Positions 11,441 to 22,649 of a stretch of 64,000 bases of DNA are shown here, piece after piece. The stretch spans positions 20,979,454 to 21,043,453 of the forward strand of contig OY992833.1 of assembly GCA_963921425.1 (NCBI GenBank), given 5' to 3'. A program made the position numbers and the translations under genes. Within the stretch, counting starts at the first letter, position 1. Each line of letters begins with the position of its first letter. Source of the stretch: Dryas octopetala. Its lineage: Eukaryota; Streptophyta; Magnoliopsida; Rosales; Rosaceae. Under the pieces are notes generated by a model. It had not been told where the DNA came from, ran no database searches, and worked only from the letters and a program-made list of their open reading frames with translations.

Positions 11441-14400
11441 CTAAGCTGGAACTGCTTCTGGGACTTTACCGTTGTCTGCAGGAACCAAACTGTCATAGTA
11501 GTCTACCAGCACCTTCCAGCCACTAGGGCACATGAATCCTTCAGGAGGGCTCTCTTTGTTCCTAGCAAGCGTTCGCATCTGCAATTTGCAGCTTCTTTTA
11601 GATATAATAAATTTATACAACTAAAATCAATGCATTTGGCTCTCAGTGTGGGTTCCTTTATATACTATTTTGCATGGCTGACTATGAGAATAAAGAAACA
11701 TGTTGGAAACAACCATAAAAAGAACACATACCTTGGTGCCTGATATGAAAAGGAAGTCCTGAGCTCTTGAGGGATCGAAAAATGCCATTTTACCCCAAGT
11801 TTTATCATAAGCGGCAACCTGCAAGGGAATAAATTTATGATGACAGATGATTTAAAGAAAAAGTAGGAACAGTATTGCAGGAAGATAATCTATATACCTT
11901 GAAAGGAAGGATGTTAAGACGCTCGAGTCCAGGTGCCATGCTCAATACTTTCTTCCCATGGTCAGCATCATATAGATCCCTCTTCTCAATAGGATGGCCC
12001 ATCCCAGCTGGGTCTCGACCAACGATGTAAAAGTTTGCCCCTGCATTAATCCTAGCCTTTGCATGCCACTGCACCTCAGTTGGGCCAGCATAGTGCATGG
12101 GAGAAGGAAATATGGAAACCACAGTCGTCTCAGGATCAAGAACACCATCCTCAAGAACCTGAAGAAACATTAGATGATATCAAACAAAATTAGAATTTGG
12201 CTGATGATCGGCTGTTCTTAATGATATGGATCATCAATTGGTTAAGGCAAAACCAATTTATTAGTCAAACTTGTAGGGGAAAATTTAAGAAACCACACAT
12301 TAGTAAACAACACCTTTCAATTACTTTTCTTTGTCATGTCATGGAGGGGGAAAATTACTGTATAGAACTGTGGGAAAAAAAAAGATAATTCTGTTTCCTA
12401 CATCTCTGTGCCTGGTTTAGAAAGAGTATTCCAACAAATAAAGAACTCAATACATACCTTCTCATGTTGCTTCATTCGCCAACTAAGTGGAACATCATCT
12501 GCCTTTGTATAGCCTCCCAATGGATGAAGCAAGAGAATGGGGTTCTTGTAACCCATCTCAAGAAGTCGGCGACGGGTATCAGTCATCAGCAAAGCATGGC
12601 CATTGTGCACTGGATTCCGGAGCTGGAAGGCAAATACTGCATCAGCATTGCGCTTTGTGAATTCTTCACGGAGTTCTGCAGGAGACAAACGGAAGCGATC
12701 AAGGCCATCATGGTACTTGATAGGTTCCATAACCTCTAGGTCACCTCCAATCAGCCAGTTTCCAGCATTGGTTATGGCTTCATCAACATAAGGCAAACCA
12801 AGGGCAGTCGTTCCCCAAGTCCTGGCAATCCGTTCTTCTTTTGGGTGCTTATAGATCTCAATACTGTTATGAGCCAACAAAAAATCATAAAGGCATTAGA
12901 AACCATGTCAAGTCATAGGATAAGATATACAATCCATATAATACATGAACTAAGGCATTAGAAACCATGTCAAGTCATAGGATAAGATATACAATCCATA
13001 TAATACATGAACTAATGCATATTCTTTTGTAGACAAAAGACAAAACCCTAGTAGTAACTTCAGTTGTTGCTTCAACCCAAGCAGTAGAACATGTTCTCAT
13101 ACTTCATTGAAACAATTATGACGCACATAATAATAGCAAAGTGGATAAAAAAAATCCAGAAAATATTTCCCCAATATTTGAAACTCAGGTTTTACTAGAA
13201 GACATCAGTATCATGAGGTGGGATTAATGTTGAATATCGTTTTTTCTTTTTGTAAAAGCAATTTTGAATATTGCTCTTCAAAAAATGACAAGACATTAAT
13301 GTTGAGGCCAATTGTGGCATCAAGATATAGTTTTGCTTATTCGACGTGACCAAAAATGATTAAAAAATCCTGTTAAAAAATGATTTGGAACAGTGTTCTC
13401 ATAATAGGAAGAGGAATATATATTCCAAATGCAGATGCAGGTATAACGTCTATCAAATATTTTAAGGAAAAAGAAGAGTATAAATGCAGAACAACGATCG
13501 GCTGATTATGAATGCAGGGTAACTTCTAAATGTAATATTATGACTTTTAAATTTGTGTGTGAGGTAACAAATTGAATTCAAATGTCTTATGTACTAATAA
13601 TGTTGAAGCAGAACATAGAAATATACATTAACATGCATATAAAATACATAAACAATTACATTGTGACAGTATTTGAATTGTCATTAGACTGCCTAATAAC
13701 CTATTCTAGCACACACCACCAACACATGCTGTAAAAAGTGTGTTTTCTACCTCTCCAATTCTTTAGATCATTTCCTAGTTCTACTCTCCTCTAGGCTGAT
13801 AGGCTCTAACTAATAGGAAAAAATTTTCTCTTTTCACTTTTTTGTTTAATAAAAGTTTAAAAGATGCAATTTTGTTTTAGACAAGCACAAGGTCCAAGTG
13901 TGCAGAGTCTACTACAGAGAGTCTTGTATAGTAGTATTAATAATATTCACATCATGTAACTCGAAGAATGACCAACTCGTTTATATGGGTCACACTTCTA
14001 ACATTGTGGGACCATATGGACCAGACAATGTACTTAATAACTTTGTACCACAAAATATCATATTTCCAGCAAAAACATGCTAATAAAATATAAGATTTGC
14101 AAGCTTTAAAAAGTAAATAAGAAGCTCAAAAACAAAAACAAAATAAAAAGAAAATAAGTAGAAGAAGAACATCTTACTCTTTCAAAATAGCGATCAGATT
14201 ATTGTCCGAGTCGACGAGAGCGACACTGGTCGACTCGCCGATCCGGCGTTTCTGAGCATCGTCGATGGCCAAAACGATGGGCACCGACATATTCACGACC
14301 GACCCGTCATCGAGTCGGAGCGAATTGAAATGAAGCGTTTGGAGGAACTCGGATTCTCTCATGAACCCACGTAGGGGGCTGGACCACCCTTCGCTGATCA

Positions 14401-14683
14401 CGTGGACCCATTGAAGGTCGATCCGCGACAGCTTGATTCTGGGCAGGGACGCAGCCTCCCTCGTCTTCTTGCCCTTCAGCGACTCCTCGACGAAGAGCTC
14501 GACGAGTTTTCCACCGTCCGGGTCGATCAACCCGTTTGAAATCCGGAGCCTCTGGCTGGTTCTGGGTCTGGAGCCGAGAGTGAGCGAGAGTTTGAGGGCG
14601 GGAGTGAAATGGGTATTGAAGGTTTTGGGCAAAGAGGGAGATGCGGTTGGGGTTTTGGCGAAAAGGGTGGCCATGGACGCCAT
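11441..14683 (-). CDS. APS1: ATP sulfurylase, plastid type (five exons)
   Basis: The encoded enzyme makes adenosine 5'-phosphosulfate from ATP and sulfate, the first step of sulfate assimilation. Coding exons on the minus strand are 14683-14178, 12863-12458, 12158-11898, 11818-11732 and 11578-11441. All introns are GT-AG and the joined frame gives 465 residues, normal for plant APS. The start was chosen at MASMA, matching plant APS1 proteins; an in-frame ATG 22 codons upstream (14749) is less likely. Residues 1 to about 50 are S/T/P/K-rich, like a plastid transit peptide. Catalytic motifs include [10 protein letters not shown] (HNGH at 255-258), GRDPAGM, and the MAFFDPSR block in exon 4. Exon 1 carries a miR395 site. 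Intron 1 (1314 bp) contains a perfect 62-bp tandem duplication. The symbol assumes the APS1-type paralogue. Confidence 0.96.
12890..13013. repeat. Perfect 62-bp tandem duplication in APS1 intron 1
   Basis: The units 12890-12951 and 12952-13013 are identical by eye, starting AAGGCATTAGAAACC. Perfect identity in an intron means either a recent duplication or an assembly artefact. It begins 27 bp inside the intron from exon 2, so the polypyrimidine/branch-site area is close to it. Confidence 0.9.
14330..14350 (-). promoter_or_regulatory. miR395 target site in APS1 exon 1
   Basis: On the mRNA strand the site reads GAGTTCCTCCAAACGCTTCA followed by T. Compared with the canonical plant miR395 (CTGAAGTGTTTGGGGGAACTC) it pairs throughout except for a mismatch at microRNA position 1 and G:U wobbles at positions 7 and 14. 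The central positions 10-11 are paired, which favours slicing. It encodes EFLQTLH in the conserved APS region. miR395 represses APS genes during sulfate starvation in known plants. Confidence 0.85.
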
Positions 14684-15125
14684 TGGAGGTGGAGACCAAG
14701 GCCTGCTCTGCTTTCGTGTTTTTGGCTCTGCCTCTGCTTCAAGAATCAAATTATTGGGGGAGTATTTTTTATTAAGGGGATTAATAATAATGGAGTGCGA
14801 ATTTTAAAATTTAGAATCAAAAGAGTTATTTGACGGGTAGGGACAAAGGGAAATCTTATCAAATTGAGCAATGGTGCAATTTGAGTTGGAAAGCATGACT
14901 GAATTCATGTGAATCATGTTTGGGTCTTAATTTATAGGGATTTGATTAGGTACAATCTTCGGCTTAAGACAAGGATGAACCTAGACACTTTTTGGGGCTT
15001 TTGTTCCTTTCCTTTTTATTTATTTCTTTGTTGTTATTGTTTACCATTGTTTCGGGCACCATTGCTTCATAAAATGAATATTTGAAAGACCCAAAACCCT
15101 CCAAATTATTCAATATTTGTTGTTA
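14684..15125. other. APS1 upstream region
   Basis: This is the presumed promoter and 5' leader of the minus-strand APS1 gene. A weak TATA-like stretch (CTTAATAAAAAATAC on the minus strand, about 14782-14768) is the only core-promoter candidate. No transposon ends or other genes are visible. Confidence 0.4.
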
Positions 15126-15364
15126 TTAATTATGAATGTTTGAAGAGGTTATGGTCTTCAGTTGATGATGCACGCATTGGCTTTGTTCCTAGATCTTGTA
15201 ATGGGGCTGCCCATCTTCTTGTGAAATTTGCATTAAGTTGTGGTGGTATACTGGTATGCATTAGTGGGTTCGTGAAGCACCTCCTTGGTTGCTTTCACAA
15301 CTATATTTTAATTGTAGTCCTTCTTAGTTTCTTCAATAAAGCTTTGTTTATTAAAAAAAAAAAA
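15126..15364 (+). mobile_element. 5'-truncated LINE remnant with poly(A)
   Basis: The frame from 15140 translates to GFVPRSCNGAAHLLVKFALS, matching the C-terminal RNase H-like region found at the end of plant LINE ORF2 (pattern V-x-R-x-x-N-x-x-A-H-x-L-A). About 110 bases later comes a short A tract (15352-15363), after an AATAAA-type signal. A severely 5'-truncated copy ending in poly(A) is the usual LINE insertion outcome. The other A-rich runs nearby are not explained. Confidence 0.6.
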
Positions 15365-17067
15365 CCCATATTATTGGGAATGAATATGAAATTTCTTCTC
15401 ATGCTTGGTAAGTTAAAAAAAAAAAAAAAAAGGGGAGGGGGTGAGTTTTCATTCATATGAGTACCTTACACTTTTAGATGCCTTAAAGTGCATTTTGGAA
15501 TGTCCAAAGGTGCGCTTTAAGATGTCTCTAGGTGCATTCTTATTCTCAAAGTGCACCCTTGAATGTCTTAAGGTCATTTCTGGAATTTTTCAAGATCCAC
15601 ACTGGAATGTCTCAAAATAAATTATGAAATGTTTCTATGTGCATATTAAGATAATAATGATGAGTTTGGTTTAGATAAATGAACATTGTTTTAAGTTTTT
15701 AGTGCATAATATATGTGAATCACAAATACGACATGATCAAATAAATTATGTGTGTGGACACATTTGACTGGATTTAATAAACAAGAAGGCTATGGCTGAT
15801 TATTATTTAACACGAATGCAACCTAATAATAAAAATTGTCACCCTTACACAGTTACACCAAGACAGACCTTGATGTCCTCAAAAGTTTCAGTCATCAAAA
15901 GTTTGAAAAGAAACATATATAAGTCTGAGCTTTTTGCTATTAATATAAACATTTCTCACGTGGAATAAATATGCAAATTATTTTTAAATATGCATTTTTC
16001 ATCATATTTTTAATTTATACAATTATACATGAAAGTATATGCAATTTTTTAAGATAAACGTACATGTATTGTATAATGTGTTTCCTACATAATACAAATG
16101 AAGAAAAAGCATAAATCCTTTCTCTACCAAGACATATTATAAACTTCAGAATTTAACCCATTGCAATCAATGATAGTAATCCAAACAATAATTTTTAATT
16201 TTTAATAGTTATTTTTCTTTAGAATATGTGAATTTATTAATAAGGAATTTTTTAGATTCAAATAGACACAAGTGCCATCATCAATGCCGCCGAAATATAT
16301 ATATTTAATTTTTAGTTTTAAGTCTGTGACATATGGGATGTTGTAATGGCATGGTGGCTTGTACTTTCTATGAATATACCTAATTTGAATTCAAAGATGC
16401 ACAACACACATCAATATAGTAAATTGATCCCTCTGAGTCTGACCTTGTCTTCTTATACTTTAAAGCATGTGTAGAGCTCCACCAAATTTTGTACATGGCT
16501 CATTTCAGGGCCACATTCATGTGTAGCTCATAGAGACGTGTTAAAGACATAATTTTCTTCCTCATCTCCTTTTCTTTATCAACATTGAATTCAATTCTTT
16601 TATATATCCTATGACTGATTACCATCTGTCAAGCAATAAAACTTTTTTTTTTTTATCTGGTAAACTTGAACTTAGAATCTTTACCCTTTTGCTTCCCTCC
16701 AGCTAAGGCTCGTGAGTCGTGAGTCGTGAATTTATTTATATTATACTGTAAACCATATATATATACAGATATATAATAAGAGGAAGATTCAAATTTGAAA
16801 TTTAAATTTAATAAAGTGGAGTGATATCAGTGTATCACTAGACAAATAGTTAATTAATTGTTAATTATATCTTTAAAAGTTAAAAACATGGCCATTCAAC
16901 TACTATATGGCATATTTGTCAAAAAAAAAAAATATATATATATATATATATACTATATGGCTGATAATCGATTTTTGACAATGTTGACCGGTTTACATGT
17001 CTACTTAGCGTGTAGTTTTTCTACCCTCATATATTGTTGTATACCTGTATGCCACACGATGACTTAT
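15365..17067. other. AT-rich intergenic DNA, no gene seen
   Basis: The stretch at 15465-15610 repeats a short motif several times (variants of GTGCATTTTGGAATGTC with CTTAAAGTGC), a degenerate short tandem repeat. The remainder is AT-rich with microsatellites, such as (TA)n at 16933-16951. No open frame with a recognisable product. Confidence 0.4.
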
Positions 17068-17570
17068 CAAAACAAACTTGCTAAAAACCTAAATGATACT
17101 TTTGGTCCATTTACTTTTATTAAATTTTCACTTTAGTTTTGTTTTTTAAATTTTAACAATTTTAGTCTTATACTTTCAATACGATATCATTTAAGTCTAA
17201 ATCATTAATCATTTAAATTGATGATGAAAAATTTAATATACATTGCACATGAGTGACATTTCAGACATCTTACTCCATCTTAATGCTTATATAAGCTCAT
17301 GCCCCACCCTATATGCCATCAGTAAGGAAAAATATAAAATTTCAACGTTAAATTAAATATGTCAAATGGCAAGGAGGGGCTTAAATAGACATCTAGACTA
17401 AAATATTTGAAATATCACTCATGTGCGAAGCACGTATTTTCACATCAAATTTTCCGTTAACAATTTAAATCATATTAATTATTTGGACATAAAAAGTACA
17501 TAACTAAAATCGTCAAAAATAAAAGTTTAGGATCAAAAGTGTCATTTAGCCAAACTATTTATACAAAGTT
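17068..17570. repeat. Foldback MITE-like inverted repeat
   Basis: The left arm (about 17070-17280, with CCTAAATGATACTTTTGGTC and TTGCACATGAGTGACATTTC) pairs with the right arm (about 17400-17565, ending near GATCAAAAGTGTCATTTAG). The spacer is about 120 bp. No target duplication was confirmed. Confidence 0.6.
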
Positions 17571-17831
17571 TGTCTCACTTTTATTAGAGACATATTCACA
17601 CTATAACATTACTCTTTGGCTCTTTGTTAAGAGGATGACACGGCATCCAATCGTCATGTTACAAGTAGCCACATGTGTTTTTGATACTTATCTATAAAAG
17701 GATTAATAAGAAAGCTAATTTAAGGTGTGTCTCGTCCAATTGTCCAAATGATCGACAAAGGTGATGATAATGGTCAACTTTTTCCTTTGCTTTTTGTCTG
17801 GTTGGGTGGCCGTCTCTAGTTAATGGAATAA

Positions 17832-19017
17832 GGCTACGTTTGTTTTCACCGTGCTAGCCGTTGCTAGCTAGGATTGTGTTAAATAACACAGTAAACCCAC
17901 GTTTGGTAAGACCCGGTATTATTTTAAATGAGACTATCTAGCACCGCTCCTTCTAAAACACCGGATTGTGGGTTGGTAAATAGCGAGGGTTGAACACACC
18001 TCGCTATGTAAGAACCGGATTACACCTCCTATCTAAGAATTGGCTCCTCAGCTCAGAAAGATCAAAACAGAGGCAATTGATTTGTTGATTAACTAGTTCC
18101 TGCAAGGCTGCAACTCAGAAGACCAAAACTAGTTTCTGCAATTTGGGGCTTTTCTATTTGAGCACAATTGACCACATAAATCTACACCAATGGAAAGAGC
18201 AAAAAGAAAGGAGCAACACCCAGTGAAGATCGTTGCCATCAGCCGTCGGAGTCGCCGGAGATCGGCGGAGGGAGGTCGCGGCTTTGGAGCTTCGATTCGG
18301 CAATTGAGGTGGTCCGATGAATGATCAAAAGCCACCTTTGGGTCCAGCTTGATGAGAGGAAGAAACTGGTACCAACAGGGGCTCACGACGTCATCGGAAA
18401 AGAAGGGCCGACATCGGAGGCCGTCGACTTCTCCGATTTTGAAACGCCATCATCGGCGGACAGAGGGGGAGAAGATGGCGCTGAGAGAGAGAAAGATTGA
18501 GAGAGAGAGAGAGAGAGAGAGAAAAAAGATGAAGGAGATGAAGGATGTCAGTATGGCACCATCATCGGGGAGAAAGAAACAGAGAGAAATGGGGAAGGCG
18601 TGAGAGTGACGATCTGCTGGGTGGCTGGGAGTGAGTTTATTAATTGTATTATATTTTTTATATTTTTTATTTTAATTTAATTAATTTAGTGCTTTTATCC
18701 CAAAAAAAATGTGCTTTTATACCAAAATTATATTTTTTTAATAAAATAAATAAATTAATTAATATTTATAGGCATTGAAATTAATAAATTTATTTTGATA
18801 ATTAATAAATTTTATTTATTTATAAATTAATATAATTATAATTTAGTCCAACTATGCACCAAACACATGACAGTGTTATTTAGCTTATCCAGCTTCATAG
18901 TCCGACACAACACCAAACACAGGATAACATTAGTCCAGCTTACTCCAGTCCAACACTATCCAGCATAATCCATAAGAATAGTCCAATCCAACACAGTCCA
19001 GCGTGCCAAACATAACC
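17832..19017. mobile_element. Tourist/PIF-Harbinger-like non-autonomous element (1186 bp)
   Basis: The ends GGCTACGTTTG (17832) and CAAACATAACC (19017) are imperfect inverted repeats, flanked on both sides by TAA (17829-17831 and 19018-19020), the 3-bp duplication typical of PIF/Harbinger. The subterminal regions contain recurring short words (CCAGCTT, CCAACAC, TAGTCC on the right). The interior (18230-18600) is unusually GC-rich, holds a (GA)n tract and yields two antiparallel open frames of about 85 codons without a known domain. No transposase is seen. Confidence 0.75.
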
Positions 19018-19609
19018 TAAATGTTTGGACACCTAGCAGTAATTTGCAAGTTAACAGTTAATTACTTAATCAAATATAAAGTTGTAGCTATCTGAACCAG
19101 ATTTAAATAAAATAAAAAAAAAAAAGTTGTAGCTATCTGACATGCATGCATACATGTGTATGCAATCTTGGAAGCAACATGGGTGGGTGATATGTGCCAA
19201 ACCCATTAACACATAAAAAAATTGAATGACTCTCGTCGGATAGATACCAAGTTATACTTCATAGATATTTTCATTATGCATATATATATAAATTTTCTCA
19301 ATATGACATTTATTTTTTTAAGACGTAGGTTGTTTTATGATATTTTACCATGATTAGGCTATTTTTTACATAATTTAACATTTTAGAATACGAGGTTCTA
19401 TATTTTAAATATAATCATTGTTAGACATATTTTAAGGAATATATAAAATATGAAGCAAAATTTATAAGTTTTGTATAATTTTTGAAAACCCAAGAATGAC
19501 TACACTTGATATAATTGTTACAATATGGTATTTAAACATGAGTACATCAGTAAAATGAAAAAGAAAATTTAGTTTTTAATAATCTGCTTTTTCTCACTGT
19601 AGAAGCATA
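19018..19609. other. AT-rich intergenic spacer
   Basis: No coding frame, RNA gene or element end is recognisable. A short direct repeat (AAAGTTGTAGCTATCTGA at about 19077 and 19123) is present. Confidence 0.35.
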
Positions 19610-19618
19610 TTTTTATTT

Positions 19619-19989
19619 GGGCAGTATTGGGTCACCCCTAGGGGTATCACTTGGTCACTCCCACCTTCCAAAACTACTTGTTCGGCAGTATTGGCTTAGA
19701 ATCAGAATCATTCATTTTTTAGATCACCTATTAAAGATCATTTTTACAAAAAATCAACTTAATCAAAAATCGTTTAGTTATATAATTGTTATCGAACAAA
19801 TGGACAGTTTGGTCAAGAAACTACTTTTTAAATACAAAATGTTCATTTATTTGATAACAGTTATATAATCAAACGATTTTTAATTGAGTTGATTTTTTTC
19901 AAAGATAATCTTTAATAAGTGATCTAAAAGATAAACGATTCTAATCCCTAACAAGTAATTTTGGGGTGGGGGTGACCCAATTACTACCC
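19619..19989. mobile_element. Mutator-like MITE (371 bp, exact 9-bp TSD)
   Basis: TTTTTATTT is duplicated exactly on both sides (19610-19618 and 19990-19998). The ends GGGCAGTATTGGGTCACC and, on the other strand, GGGTAGTAATTGGGTCACC are inverted repeats. The core around 19740-19900 is a foldback nearly identical in design to that of 7157-7548, but the terminal sequences differ. The 83-codon frame at 19617-19868 lies wholly inside it and is not a gene. Confidence 0.88.
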
Positions 19990-20296
19990 TTTTTATTTAC
20001 AGTATACATGTAAGCCTTCTAATATGCATTCAACATTTTGTTAATTCCCTTTCGGCTTTCAGATTGGTTTTCTAATCGTATGCAAAGCCCAAGTACTTGT
20101 TTGCCTTGCTCCTATTTCAACTAAGGACTTTGGATCTCGGCCCGTTACACTAACTTATATGCATGCAATCGTATCCAGGCCCATAATGCAAAGCCCTAAT
20201 TTGGATCTCGGCCTGTTATCATGCATTCCTTGTAACGTGGAGGCCCCTCAATATATTTTGCTTCAAGCACATTGGAAATATTTTTCAAATCCACTA

Positions 20297-21350
20297 CAAT
20301 GTGTTTGGATGGAGAAATTTAACTCAGTATTTCATTAAAAGTCAGAATTTGAGAAATGAAAATCTCCAATTCCCTTGTTTGGTCTCATTAACACGGAAAT
20401 CTTAGAATTCTACGCCGGAAAAATTATGAAATTTGAGAGTCATAAATTTTGACTTTAAATTCCACCTAAATAGGTGTTATTTCCAAATTCCATGACATTT
20501 GAGATTTTAAGAAAAAAGACCCACCCACCACAACCACCATCCAGACTTGGATCCTTTGCCAGTTTTCTTCCTACTAGACTATATCTGACTTTTGATCACA
20601 GCCCTCTAATAATCATTTGTGACTTAGATCTTGCCACATCTACAAACTTTTTTTTCCCACAAATAATATTAAGAAATTAAAAGGTTAGAAAAACAAAAAA
20701 TCATAAAGCCCACTGCCTACTCATCTCCACCCACTCCACCTCATTCCCGTCCCTCCAACCACCCTTTTAACCTCCTCCCCTTTCTTATTCTCTTTTTTTT
20801 CTCTCTCTAAACTCTTTCTCACTTCCCTCCAACGGCAGCCGTTGCAGTCTTGCCATTTTTTTTTTTTAACAGTTACGATTGTGATTGGAATATGTTGGGC
20901 TAATCTTTGTTTGGTTTGCCATTTGGGATCCCCATCAATCTAATCCCAACATGATTTCCAAGTTTATTCTAAGAAGATGCAATTAATGGAGATGCTTTTT
21001 TTGTCTTTGTTTGCTGGGCTCTTGGGATTAGAAAAAAAAAAAATCAATCTTGTGAAAGAATTTTAATATGCAGAGAAGAGATGGGGAATATATAGAGAAA
21101 AGATAAGAGAGAATGGAAGAGAAAGACGAGTGTGGTTGGAGACTTAGAGGGAGGGGAAGGTGGCGGCGTGAGTAGGTAGTCGGTGGGGCTAGATTAATTA
21201 AAATTTGTAATTCATGTCATTTACAAAATTCTATATACATATATCCAAACAATAGAAAATGCAATTTATAGAAATTTAAATAACGGAGTTTTAAATTCCA
21301 TTATTTATGAATTTCTATGAAAATTAAAATTATTTCATCCAAACACACTG
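20297..21350. mobile_element. Tourist/Harbinger-like non-autonomous element (1054 bp)
   Basis: The ends CAATGTGTTTGGATGG (20297) and CATCCAAACACACTG (21350) are inverted repeats flanked by CTA (left) and TTA (right), a near-match to the TWA duplication of PIF/Harbinger. The subterminal regions are AT-rich and complementary. The interior (20515-21190) is C-rich on one strand (many CCACC/CTCC words), then GA-rich, without a transposase. Organisation resembles the element at 17832-19017. Confidence 0.7.
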
Positions 21351-21554
21351 TTAGGGAACTAGACTAAAAAGGACGGAAAAAACTTATAGCCACAAGTTTT
21401 TTTTCTCTGACCTTCTGCTTTTCAATTTACATAGCATCAATTCATTTAGCATAATTTATTTTTGGGTGTCGTTATTCGAATTCAATTTTTTTTTATAAGT
21501 AACCCCAACATAGAGACATACTATTTACACACATTTTTATTTAAAAAAATATTA

Positions 21555-22053
21555 GGCTTATTCACACCATTGCTCCCTGTAAGATACACTTTTTTTTTCA
21601 CTTTGCCCCATGAAACTTAAATTATCTCAGTTTGCCACCTGAACTTCAAACAGTTGTTGCAAAAGACCATATGACGTCAATTCTATCAATTTTTTCGTTA
21701 AAAAAGCTGATGTGGCACCTATATGGCATGAGTGTGACCCTTTTCTAGTTATGTAAGATCCATGTAAACACAAAAAATTATAAAAAATTGACATGTATCT
21801 TATGATTTTTTAGTTTAAAAATTATTTTTTATTATTTTTTTGTCCACATGGATCTTACATAACTAAAAAGGGTCTCACTCATGCCATATAAGTGTCACGT
21901 CAGCTATTTTAACGAAAAAATTGACAAAGTTGACGGCATAGAGTTTTTTGCAACAACTGTGTGAAATTCAGGTGGCAATTTGAAAAGATTTAAGTTTTAG
22001 GAAGTAAAGTGAGAAAAAATGTATCTTATAGGAGACAATAGTATGAATAAGTC
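21555..22053. mobile_element. Mutator-like MITE (499 bp, exact 9-bp TSD)
   Basis: AAAATATTA is duplicated exactly at 21546-21554 and 22054-22062. Terminal inverted repeats start GGCTTATTCACACCATTG on the left and GACTTATTCATACTATTG on the opposite strand at the right. The arms pair over about 200 bases around an AT-rich centre near 21800. Confidence 0.9.
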
Positions 22054-22072
22054 AAAATATTAAAATTTATTA

Positions 22073-22439
22073 GGGTTAAATACAAAAATAGTCCACGAAC
22101 TTTACAGTAAATCTCAATTTGATTCATTAACTATAAAAAATGTCAATTTGGTCCACGAACTTTCCAAGTTGTATCAAACCAGTACAAATGTTAATTTTCA
22201 TCAAAAAATTAACGAAATTGGTCACATGAAAATGTGATGAACGGATTAAAATGCCTTTGAAAATGTGGTCACTTGTTGTGCACATGACCAGTTTTCGTTA
22301 AATTTTTCAATGAAAGTTAACATTTGTACTGTTTTAGTACAACTTGAAAAGTTCGTGGACCAAATTAACACTTTCTATAATTAGTAGACCAAATTGAGAT
22401 TCACTATAAACTTTGTTGCATCATTTTTGTATTTAACTC
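22073..22439. mobile_element. Mutator-like MITE (367 bp, exact 9-bp TSD)
   Basis: AATTTATTA is duplicated exactly at 22064-22072 and 22440-22448. The ends GGGTTAAATACAAAAAT and, on the other strand, GAGTTAAATACAAAAAT are inverted, and the arms pair over about 150 bp. Its left target duplication begins 2 bp after the right one of the previous MITE ends, so the two insertions abut. Confidence 0.9.
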
Positions 22440-22544
22440 AATTTATTAATATACTCCACATATTTTTCTAAACTACTCCTACTAAAACTCAAAGAAATTA
22501 AACACATGACACGGTTGACACCCAACAATTATACTGAACACACC

Positions 22545-22649
22545 CAACATCTCCTTCGCATCGTCGTAACCCCGCGGAGTCTTCTCGTTGATCTCCTTGA
22601 GAATCTCTTGCTCAACATTTGGGTTCTTCGCGAGTAGCCAGAAGAACCA
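22545..22649 (-). pseudogene. Cytochrome P450 fragment (clan 86, CYP94/86-like)
   Basis: On the minus strand, from about 22649 down, the frame reads [20 protein letters not shown] and continues with a KEM motif before losing similarity. This matches the end of helix I and helix J of fatty-acid omega-hydroxylase-type P450s (CYP86/94/96/704). Only about 35 residues remain: no haem-binding cysteine loop, EXXR or N-terminal anchor. It cannot encode an enzyme. It ends exactly where the MYB exon begins on the opposite strand. Confidence 0.65.

Noticed and set aside
14684-14749. Upstream in-frame ATG as the ATP sulfurylase start
   Set aside because: The plant APS1 N-terminus begins at MASMA, and the extra 22 residues are not typical of transit peptides of this family. 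Not fully excluded.
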